Below are positions 32,738 to 38,951 of a stretch of 38,951 bases of DNA, piece by piece. Position 1 is the stretch's first letter; the number at the start of each line of letters is the position of its first letter. A program made the translations under genes and the position numbers. The notes under the pieces are model-generated. The model made no database searches. It was not told the origin of the DNA and saw nothing but the letters and a program-made list of their open reading frames with translations. Origin of the DNA: ZC4RG17 sp035304485 (GTDB lineage Bacteria; Actinomycetota; Acidimicrobiia; Spongiisociales; ZC4RG35); contig DATGPZ010000016.1 of NCBI GenBank assembly GCA_035304485.1, positions 1 to 38,951 of the forward strand. The letters are read 5' to 3'.

Positions 32738-35370
32738 GGCGGCCGACCGTGCTGCGGCTGGCCGTTTTCGCTGTCATGACGCTGGCGGCCTGGGGGGTCA
32801 TCTCCTTCGGAGGCAACCCCGAGAACCCCGACAACCTGGCCGTGAATCAGGTGGCATCCCGCGACTACGAAGTCGCCCGAGCGGGAGCAGTCCTCGACCA
32901 GGCGCGGTTCGAGGATGCCCAGGAAGCTGCCCGCAACCAGGTGGAGCCGGTCACGGAGCTCCAGCCGGACGTGGAAGAGGCGGTCCTCGACCGCATCGAC
33001 AGCTTCTTCGCCGACATCAGCGCCGCCGTCCGCGGCGAGTACGTGCCGGAGAACGGCACCGTGCCGACCCCACCCGGGTCCCCGCCGGTCGACGGGACCA
33101 CAGTCCCGACGACGGTGCCGGAGGACACGACCACCACGACGTCGACCACGACGACGGTGCCCGAGGAGGAAGAGGAGACTCCCGAAACCACCGTGCCGGC
33201 TACCACGGTGCCTCCGGGCGAGGTCCTAGTGGAGGGCTTCCTGTTCATCGACTCCGACGGCAACGGTGAGTTCGATCCCGAGCCACCCGAGGACGCCGAG
33301 CGGGGCGACATCGGAGACCGCCCGTTGCCGGCCGTGAGTGTCTCCCTGCGCTCGGCGGTGCGCGTCAACCAGACCGAGACCGGGTCCAACGGCCGGTTTG
33401 CCGCCACGGCGAGCGAAGGCGAGATCGTCGTCACGGTCGACCCCAACGACCCCGAGTTCCCGGATTTCGAGGTGTCGACGGGAGAACTCGAGCAGACGAT
33501 CGAATGCTCGGCGGGCACCTGTGAGATCGAGCCGATCGGGTTGCACCCCAATACCCTCTCCGTCGAAGAGGTCGTGGCGTTGATCGGCCCCAGCACCCTG
33601 GTCGACGACGACGCCATCGCCACCCTGGCGGCCCTCGCTCGGGAGGACGTGGTGAGGACGGCAGCCGGCGAGCAGTCCCGGCTCGCCGTGGTGCGGGGGG
33701 AGACCATCCGCCATGCCCGGAGCTTCTTCGGTCAGCGCATATACGACGTCCCGACCGAGGGCGGTATCTCGATCGACGAGGCGACGCTCGAGGCCGCCGA
33801 AAACCCACCATTCATCTTCTACACCGACTCCGGTCAGCGTGACGAAGCGGCCGGCCGAGCGGCGGGGGAGATAGTGTCGACCTTCCTCCAGCCCAACTGG
33901 GCGGTCAACGAAGAGGCCACCGAGGCGGCTCGAGAGGCAGCGGCCGCAGAGGTGGCCAACAACCAGCAGGACTACGAGGTCCTGTTCCAGGAAGGCGAGA
34001 TCATCGCCGCCGAGGGAACCCGGCTCAGTCAACTACAGATCGACGCCATCCGCCAGCTCGGTGACGTGTTCGATCCCATCCAACGCGAAGGCGGCCTGCT
34101 GGCTGTGCTGGCGATCCTGGCTGGTGTGCTGGCGTTGTACCTACATCGCTTCCGCCCCGAGTTTTGGGCGCGGCCGAGGATGGTGGCGCTGCTGGGAATC
34201 CTGATCGTGATGGCGGCCGGTGCGGTGCGAGGCACCGTCGCTCTGGCCGAGGCCTCGAGTTGGTACGTGCTTCCGGCGGTGGCGTTCGGTCTGATGACGG
34301 CCGTGTTGTTCGATTCGCGCATCGGGGCCCTCATGGCGCTGTCGATGGCCATCCTCACGGCCGTCGGCACCCGAGATCCCGGGGTCACCGTCTATGCGCT
34401 TCTAGCGACCATGGCACCCATTCCCTTCGTGTCGTCCGTGTCGACCAGGCGGGCGTTCCGCAATGCTGCCGTGTATTCGGCCATCGCCACCGGTCTCATC
34501 GCTGCCGCGACTTCCTGGTTCTTCCACGTCAGCCCCGACGACGACACGCTTCTCACCATCGGTGTGTCTTCGGCCTGGGCTTTCGGGGTCTCTCTCGCTG
34601 CCGCACTCGTCGGCCTCGCCCTCCTCCAGTTCTTCGAGGCAGCATTCGACATCACCACCACCCTGACGTTGCTGGACCTCACTGACCGGAACCACGCTGC
34701 CTTGCAACTCCTCCAGGAAAAAGCCTTCGGCACCTTCAACCACTCGCTGATGGTGGGGACGCTGGCGGATGCCGCCGCCCGTGCCATCGGAGCCGATCCG
34801 TTGTTGGCGCGTGCCTCGGCCTACTACCACGACCTGGGAAAGACGGAGAACCCGACGATGTTCATCGAGAACCAGTTCGGGATCGCCAATCCCCACGACG
34901 AACTGACTCCGGAGGAGAGTGCCGAGATCATCCGTCGCCATGTCACCGACGGCATTCGGCTCGCCAAGAAGTACGACATTCCCTCCGAGGTCGCCGAAGC
35001 GATCGTCAGCCATCACGGGGACGGGATCATGCGCTTCTTCTACGAAAAGGCCCGGGAGACCGACCCGGGGACAGATCCCGACCGCTTCCGCCACATCGGT
35101 CACAAGCCGAGGACGGCGGTCACGGCCATCATCATGCTGGCGGATGCGCTGGAGGCGTCGTGTCGGGCGGTGTTCCAACACGAGGAGCCCACTCCCGACG
35201 CCATCGAGAAAGTCGTCAACCGGGTCATCGACGAGAAGATGAACGACGGCCAGCTCTCGGAGTCGCCACTCACCCTGGCTCAGCTCACTCAGATGAGAAA
35301 GGCCTTCCTCAGTTCCCTGGTCGGCCACTATCATCAACGCATCGCCTATCCGAACTTTCCCGGTAGCTGA
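32734..35370 (+). CDS. pgpH: 7TM-HD phosphohydrolase (PgpH-type cyclic-di-AMP phosphodiesterase) with inserted outer domain
   Basis: 878 residues. One membrane helix (7-24) is followed by a large extracytoplasmic region (about 28-450), then seven membrane helices (about 453-645) and a cytoplasmic HD domain (about 650-860) with H670, HD at 699-700, H736, H760/H761 and D803. In studied bacteria this family hydrolyses cyclic di-AMP. The outer 7TMR-HDED domain is normally about 250 residues; here about 165 more are inserted (residues 107-270): a Thr/Pro/Glu linker and a compact domain resembling SdrD-B. It sits in the usual phoH-pgpH-ybeY order with an ATGA overlap. Confidence 0.92.
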   Translation: MRRPTVLRLAVFAVMTLAAWGVISFGGNPENPDNLAVNQVASRDYEVARAGAVLDQARFEDAQEAARNQVEPVTELQPDVEEAVLDRIDSFFADISAAVRGEYVPENGTVPTPPGSPPVDGTTVPTTVPEDTTTTTSTTTTVPEEEEETPETTVPATTVPPGEVLVEGFLFIDSDGNGEFDPEPPEDAERGDIGDRPLPAVSVSLRSAVRVNQTETGSNGRFAATASEGEIVVTVDPNDPEFPDFEVSTGELEQTIECSAGTCEIEPIGLHPNTLSVEEVVALIGPSTLVDDDAIATLAALAREDVVRTAAGEQSRLAVVRGETIRHARSFFGQRIYDVPTEGGISIDEATLEAAENPPFIFYTDSGQRDEAAGRAAGEIVSTFLQPNWAVNEEATEAAREAAAAEVANNQQDYEVLFQEGEIIAAEGTRLSQLQIDAIRQLGDVFDPIQREGGLLAVLAILAGVLALYLHRFRPEFWARPRMVALLGILIVMAAGAVRGTVALAEASSWYVLPAVAFGLMTAVLFDSRIGALMALSMAILTAVGTRDPGVTVYALLATMAPIPFVSSVSTRRAFRNAAVYSAIATGLIAAATSWFFHVSPDDDTLLTIGVSSAWAFGVSLAAALVGLALLQFFEAAFDITTTLTLLDLTDRNHAALQLLQEKAFGTFNHSLMVGTLADAAARAIGADPLLARASAYYHDLGKTENPTMFIENQFGIANPHDELTPEESAEIIRRHVTDGIRLAKKYDIPSEVAEAIVSHHGDGIMRFFYEKARETDPGTDPDRFRHIGHKPRTAVTAIIMLADALEASCRAVFQHEEPTPDAIEKVVNRVIDEKMNDGQLSESPLTLAQLTQMRKAFLSSLVGHYHQRIAYPNFPGS
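33052..33543 (+). other. Insertion in PgpH: Thr/Pro linker plus SdrD-B-like calcium-binding domain
   Basis: Residues 107-270 of PgpH. First comes a low-complexity linker rich in Thr, Pro, Val and Glu (about 109-162), encoded by repetitive ACC/ACG triplets. Then FLFIDSDGNGEFDPEPPED, a DxDGNGxxD calcium-loop pattern, leads into a beta-rich stretch with RPLPAVSVSLRSAVR and GSNGRFAA, the usual layout of SdrD-B/Cna-B-like surface domains. Cys258 and Cys263 may form a disulfide. The flanking sequence resumes as ordinary 7TMR-HDED, and the frame is intact throughout. Confidence 0.75.
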
Positions 35371-35414
35371 TTCACTCACCGCAGATGGACGATCCTTCCA
35401 GTCGAAGACCCAGA

Positions 35415-35432
35415 GCCGGCCGAGAAGCCGGC
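35415..35432 (+). other. GC hairpin in the pgpH-ybeY gap
   Basis: GCCGGC (35415-35420) and GCCGGC (35427-35432) form a perfect 6-base stem with a 6-base loop, followed by ATTTC. It lies in the 91-base gap between pgpH and ybeY, the widest gap inside the lepA-era block. It could be a weak terminator or a leader hairpin; no proper T-run is present. Confidence 0.35.
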
Positions 35433-35461
35433 ATTTCGCCACCCACGGTCGGTGATCGGAC

Positions 35462-35926
35462 TTGAACGTGTTCGTCGCCGACGAGCAGTCCGAACGAGTG
35501 GACGTCGAGGGCTTACGTCAGTTGGCAGCCTTCGTCCTGGAGTCCGAGCGCTGCCCACCCGAGACCGAAGTGGCCCTGATCCTGGTGGGCGATGACGAGA
35601 TGTCGGAGTACAACGCCCGCTTCCTCGAGAGGACCGGGCCGACCGACGTGATATCGCTCCCGGTGGAAGAGCTGGTGGCGGGTCGTCCGCCTGGAACTCT
35701 GCCCGGCGGACCACCGCCTCTCCTGGGAGATGTGATCTTGGACCCGGCTCACATCCGGCGGCAGGCAGAGTCCCTGGCGGTCGAGTTCGACGATGAGTTG
35801 GCGCTGATGGTCGTGCACGGGATCCTGCATCTCCTCGGCTACGACCACGGCGACGACCGCGACGCCGAGATCATGGAGACGCGTGAGCGGGAGATCCTGG
35901 CGGCTACCGGGAGAAGCCGGCGGTGA
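35462..35926 (+). CDS. ybeY: Endoribonuclease YbeY (rRNA maturation factor)
   Basis: 154-residue metal-dependent RNase acting in 16S rRNA 3' end maturation and ribosome quality control. The zinc site HGILHLLGYDH is complete (H119, H123, H129), and upstream blocks MSEYNARFLERTGPTDVISLP and LLGDVILDP match the family. TTG 35462 is taken as start; GTG 35468 would remove two residues and is equally possible. The stop overlaps the GTG of the CNNM gene (GTGA). A 12-residue Pro/Gly-rich loop (about 74-86) is mildly unusual. Confidence 0.93.
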   Translation: MNVFVADEQSERVDVEGLRQLAAFVLESERCPPETEVALILVGDDEMSEYNARFLERTGPTDVISLPVEELVAGRPPGTLPGGPPPLLGDVILDPAHIRRQAESLAVEFDDELALMVVHGILHLLGYDHGDDRDAEIMETREREILAATGRSRR

Positions 35927-37098
35927 CACCCGTCTTCGCATTCATCGCCATCGTGGCGGCGTTCGTGAGCGGCTGGTTGCGGGCGGCTGGTTCGGCTGTG
36001 TCCCAGATCCCGCGGGCGGATGCCCACCACGACGCCGCCGAAGGTCGGCGTGGCGCCCGGCGGGTGGCGGACCTGCTGGACGACCGTCCCCGTCTGGTCT
36101 CCTCCGTCGGCATGGTCTGCAGCGGGATGTTGATCCTGGCGGCCGCTTCCGCCGTCGCGGCCGCATCCTCCACCGAGAACTGGCTGGTCGTCGTAGTCGT
36201 GGTGGCGGTCCTGCTCGGTGTCGGAGATATCCTCCCGCGGTTGCTGGGCCGTCGCTTCCCGCGGCCGGTGGCGTATGCCTCGTCACCGCTGCTCACCTTC
36301 GCCGTGGGGTTGGGTGGATGGGCGGCGGAACGCCCGCTCGACGACAACGGCAACGGTGTCGACAGCGGAGAAGACGTCGACGACGACGAGGAGGAACTGG
36401 CGCTCATCTCGTCCGTCCTCCGCTTCTCCGAGACGATCGTCCGCGAGGTCATGGTCCCGCGCCTGGACATGGTGACCGTCGATGTCGACGCCACCGCCGA
36501 CGAACTCGCTGCCGCGTCGATCGAACATGGTTTCTCCCGGTTCCCGGTGATGGACGAGGACGAGGTGGTGGGCGTCGTCCTCGTCAAGGATCTGTTGCCG
36601 GGCCTGGTGGCCGGCCACGACTCGCCGGTGACAGTCAGATCCGTTATGCGACCGGCCGTCTTCGTTCCCGAGGTGAAGCAGATCGCCGACTTGTTGACAG
36701 AGATGCGCGCCAGCAAGACACATATGGCGATCGTCGTCGACGAATTCGGCGACATCGCCGGCCTCGTCACCATCGAGGACCTACTCGAGGAGCTGGTGGG
36801 GGAGATCAGTGACGAGACCGACGAAGAAGAGGTGTGGGTCGAGCCTCTCGGTGTAGGGCGCTGGCGGGTGGACGCCCGCCTCTCGGTCGAGGACTTGGCG
36901 CGACTGCTCGACGCAGAGCTGCCGGAAGGAGACTGGGACACCGTCGGCGGTCTGGTGTTGGGTCTGGCTGAGCGGGTGCCGGAGGAAGAAGAGACCTTCC
37001 AGGTCGACTCCGCCTCGCTGTCGGTGGCGCGTATGCAAGGTCGCAGGGTGGCGGAAGTGGTAGTGACAGCTGGATCCGCGAAACGGAGCGACTCTTGA
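35923..37098 (+). CDS. CNNM/CorC-type transporter with CBS pair
   Basis: 391 residues: an N-terminal DUF21 membrane domain (helices about 3-20, 58-80, 86-104 and 118-135), two CBS domains (about 174-290, VREVMVPRLDMVTVDV and HMAIVVDEFGDIAGLVTIED) and a C-terminal CorC_HlyC domain (WRVDARLSVEDLARLLD). Family members move Mg2+ or protect against Co2+; some older annotations call them hemolysins. A very acidic stretch at 140-157 includes DDNGNGVDSGED, which looks like a calcium loop, at the membrane-CBS junction. It is coupled to both ybeY and era by overlapping stops and starts. Confidence 0.9.
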   Translation: MTPVFAFIAIVAAFVSGWLRAAGSAVSQIPRADAHHDAAEGRRGARRVADLLDDRPRLVSSVGMVCSGMLILAAASAVAAASSTENWLVVVVVVAVLLGVGDILPRLLGRRFPRPVAYASSPLLTFAVGLGGWAAERPLDDNGNGVDSGEDVDDDEEELALISSVLRFSETIVREVMVPRLDMVTVDVDATADELAAASIEHGFSRFPVMDEDEVVGVVLVKDLLPGLVAGHDSPVTVRSVMRPAVFVPEVKQIADLLTEMRASKTHMAIVVDEFGDIAGLVTIEDLLEELVGEISDETDEEEVWVEPLGVGRWRVDARLSVEDLARLLDAELPEGDWDTVGGLVLGLAERVPEEEETFQVDSASLSVARMQGRRVAEVVVTAGSAKRSDS

Positions 37099-37994
37099 GA
37101 TCCGGTTTCGTGTCGGTGGTCGGTCGGCCCAACGTGGGCAAATCGACCCTGGTGAACCGGCTGGTCGGTCACAAGGTGTCCATCACGTCTTCGCGACCCC
37201 AGACCACTCGCTCCACGATTCGGGGTGTCCTCACTCGAACGGACGAGTCCGGGGAACCGCAGTGGCAGATGGTGCTCGTCGATACCCCGGGCCTCCACAA
37301 ACCGCGCACCGAATTGGGCTCGCGCCTCAACCGGCTGGTGTACGGATCACTCGGCGAAGCCGATGCCGTCGTGTTCGTGATCGATGCCACCGAGCCGATC
37401 GGGCCGGGAGACCGTCTGATCGCGGAGCGGGTGTCGGAGGTCGACGCTCCTGTGGTCCTCGCGGTCAACAAGATCGACGCCGCCGGGAGGGCCCAAGTGA
37501 TCACTCAGCTCTCGGAGGCCGCCGCCTGGGACTTCGCGGCCTACGTTCCGGTGTCGGCACTGGAAGGTGACGGATTGGATGCGCTCGTCACCGAACTCGA
37601 GCCACTCCTTCCCGAGGGCCCTCTGTACTTCCCACCGGATCAGTGGAGTGACCAGCCCGAGAGTCTGGTGATCGCGGAGTTGATCCGTGAAAAGTTCCTG
37701 GAGCGACTGCGAGATGAGCTGCCCCACTCGCTGATGGTCCGGGTGGAGGACATGGATGAGCGGGACGACGGCCTCCTCACGATCCACGCCGATGTGATCG
37801 TGGAGCGGAAGAGTCAGCGCGGAATCGTCATCGGCAAGGGCGGCTCGCTGCTCCAGGTGGCCGGGTCCGAAGCGCGTCAGGATCTGGAGCGGCTCTTCGG
37901 GACCCGCGTCAACCTCCAGCTTCAGGTCACCGTGGAGAAAGACTGGCAGCGACGCCCCGTCCTGCTCGATCGCCTCGGATTCCAGGATGCCTGA
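37095..37994 (+). CDS. era: Ribosome assembly GTPase Era
   Basis: 299 residues, standard length. The G domain has G1 GRPNVGKST (residues 9-17), G3 DTPG and G4 NKID. The C-terminal KH domain has VERKSQRGIVIGKGGSLL and binds the 3' end of 16S rRNA. The TTG start overlaps the stop of the CNNM gene (TTGA). Its neighbours ybeY and the CNNM gene form the conserved ybeY-cnnm-era block. Confidence 0.96.
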   Translation: MRSGFVSVVGRPNVGKSTLVNRLVGHKVSITSSRPQTTRSTIRGVLTRTDESGEPQWQMVLVDTPGLHKPRTELGSRLNRLVYGSLGEADAVVFVIDATEPIGPGDRLIAERVSEVDAPVVLAVNKIDAAGRAQVITQLSEAAAWDFAAYVPVSALEGDGLDALVTELEPLLPEGPLYFPPDQWSDQPESLVIAELIREKFLERLRDELPHSLMVRVEDMDERDDGLLTIHADVIVERKSQRGIVIGKGGSLLQVAGSEARQDLERLFGTRVNLQLQVTVEKDWQRRPVLLDRLGFQDA

Positions 37995-37998
37995 GCTC

Positions 37999-38004
37999 TA
38001 GCCT
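37999..38004 (+). promoter_or_regulatory. Candidate -10 box of the SirB1-like gene
   Basis: TAGCCT, 7 bases before the GTG at 38012, in the 17-base gap after era. It fits the leaderless pattern. Confidence 0.45.
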
Positions 38005-38011
38005 GGAAGTC

Positions 38012-38626
38012 GTGGTCGATCTAGCAACCACCTCGCTCCTCGCCGAGCTGGCGGCAGAGGAACGGTTGGCGGAAGCCAACCTGTTGCTGGCACGGTTCGT
38101 GCGTCCCAGTCTCGACCCTCGACCCGTCCTGGAACGGATCGAGGAGATGGCAGGACGGGTGGAACATCCGACGCATCTGGCCCTCCGGCGGGTCATCTCG
38201 ATCCAGGAGGGGATCGGGGGCAACGTCGACGACTATCACGATCCCGACAATCACTTCCTCGACACCGTCCTGGCGAGTCGAAGGGGAATTCCCATTTCGT
38301 TGTCGGTACTGTGGATCGAGGTCGGGCGCCGGGCCGGGATCGAGATGGAAGGCGTCGGCATGCCCGGTCATTTCCTGGTGTACGCCGGCGGTCAACTGGT
38401 CGATCCGTTCCACTACGGGGAGGCCATCGGGTTCGAGGAGGCGGCCCGGCTGGTCTCGGACGCTCTCGGCGGGGAGCCGCGGGCCGATCGCAGCTGGTTC
38501 GAGCCCGTCGATGCCGTGACGATCGTCCGGCGAATGCTGCTGAACCTGGAGGTGCTGTATCGAGATCGCGGCGAGCCGCACCGGCTGGAGTGGGTCGATG
38601 CCTGTCTCCAGGCGCTCCCCGGTTAG
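38012..38626 (+). CDS. SirB1-family transglutaminase-like protein
   Basis: 204 residues of the SirB1/COG2912 family. Key blocks are DNHFLDTVLASRRGIPISLS, GVGMPGHFLVYA and LVDPFHYGE, where the His of PGHF and Asp of VDPF occupy transglutaminase-like positions. The catalytic Cys of true transglutaminases is not seen at the usual place, as is normal for the family. No enzymatic role is established. It ends tail-to-tail with the pterin dehydratase gene, with the stop codons overlapping. Confidence 0.85.
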   Translation: MVDLATTSLLAELAAEERLAEANLLLARFVRPSLDPRPVLERIEEMAGRVEHPTHLALRRVISIQEGIGGNVDDYHDPDNHFLDTVLASRRGIPISLSVLWIEVGRRAGIEMEGVGMPGHFLVYAGGQLVDPFHYGEAIGFEEAARLVSDALGGEPRADRSWFEPVDAVTIVRRMLLNLEVLYRDRGEPHRLEWVDACLQALPG

Positions 38627-38901
38627 ACGAGACTCTCCACGGCAGCGGCGAGCTCGGTGTCCTTCTCTGTGATGCCGCCCTCGGAGTGAGTGGACAGACG
38701 CAGCGTGACTCGATTCCAGCGGATGTCGATGTCGGGGTGATGGAAGGCGCGTTCCGCCTTCAAGCCGACCGCCACCACGAACGACAGGGCTTCAGTGAAA
38801 TCCTCGAAGGAAAAAGTGCGCACGAGCGAGTCGCCGTCGATTTCCCAGCCGTCGTGCTCGGACAGGAAATCCTCCAATTGGGTCGTTTCGAGCAGGGCCA
38901 C
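38623..38901 (-). CDS. 4a-hydroxytetrahydrobiopterin dehydratase (PCD/DcoH family)
   Basis: 92 residues, the usual length. RAFHHPDIDIRWNRVTLRLS followed by THSEGGITEKD holds the conserved His-His-Pro and the later His of the active site. The enzyme dehydrates 4a-hydroxypterins, recycling the cofactor of aromatic amino acid hydroxylases; in organisms without these it may act in other pterin repair. The start is GTG 38901, with CATGAT six bases upstream as a poor -10 box. No hydroxylase is in the window. Confidence 0.92.
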   Translation of the reverse strand: MALLETTQLEDFLSEHDGWEIDGDSLVRTFSFEDFTEALSFVVAVGLKAERAFHHPDIDIRWNRVTLRLSTHSEGGITEKDTELAAAVESLV

Positions 38902-38951
38902 GCACCCATCATGCCACGATGGCTACGCCTGAACCCGTGGATCCTGCACGG

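Noticed and set aside
33090..33220. Triplet-like repeats (ACC/ACG) as a tandem repeat locus
   Set aside because: They encode the Thr/Pro linker of PgpH in frame. There is no regular unit, so it is protein low complexity and not a separate repeat element.
38919..38951. Possible start of a next plus-strand gene (ATGGCTACGCCTGAACCC)
   Set aside because: Only 11 open codons before the window edge and no promoter or ribosome site. Not enough to call.

Overview
The window is a GC-rich bacterial chromosome segment, densely packed on both strands, with GTG and TTG starts and many ATGA/GTGA/TTGA stop-start overlaps. Gene order (comEA-comEC ... holA; rpsT / lepA-hemW-hrcA-dnaJ-rsmE-phoH-pgpH-ybeY-cnnm-era), a BldD-like regulator, remnants of a luciferase-like monooxygenase and a TetR regulator, and frequent TANNNT boxes 6-9 nt before start codons all suggest an actinobacterium. 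A deep lineage such as Acidimicrobiia is my guess; it is not proven by the sequence.

Layout. 1-4030 (minus strand): a left-truncated solute-binding lipoprotein, a stand-alone LigD-type polymerase, a GNAT acetyltransferase and tyrS. 4136-6957 (plus): leuS and a small HExxH protein. 6972-7778 (minus): a PPK2 polyphosphate kinase. 7873-14309 (plus): comEA, comEC, a divergent dihydropteroate-synthase-like gene, two bacterial PH-domain membrane proteins and holA. 14335-21393 (plus): an XRE-cupin regulator with a striking palindromic operator region, then a complete peptide-type ABC transporter (binding protein, two permeases, two ATPases) and a DUF1028 protein. 21379-24882: a serine hydrolase, a collapsed divergent LLM/TetR gene pair and a SulP anion transporter. 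25056-38626: rpsT (minus), then the conserved lepA-to-era block and a SirB1-like protein. 38623-38901 (minus): a pterin dehydratase.

How the genes work together. The right third is housekeeping: translation factor, heme-type radical SAM protein, heat-shock control and chaperone, rRNA methylation and maturation, ribosome assembly GTPase. It carries two unusual items: a BldD-like regulator with a near-match to the cyclic-di-GMP signature between rsmE and phoH, and a PgpH-type cyclic-di-AMP phosphodiesterase whose outer domain is interrupted by a Thr/Pro linker plus an SdrD-B-like calcium-binding domain. The middle third looks like an accessory segment lodged between holA and rpsT. Its core is the regulated peptide-uptake operon, and it bears a deletion scar.

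The strongest observations are the four-half-site operator ahead of the XRE-cupin gene, the PgpH domain insertion, the widespread leaderless-type starts, the degenerate DHPS paralogue, the LLM/TetR deletion scar and the BldD-like gene. I saw no tRNA, rRNA, CRISPR array, transposase or prophage gene. The only stretch near 300 bases without an intact gene is 22881-23187, which holds the TetR remnant and then about 170 bases in which I recognise nothing.
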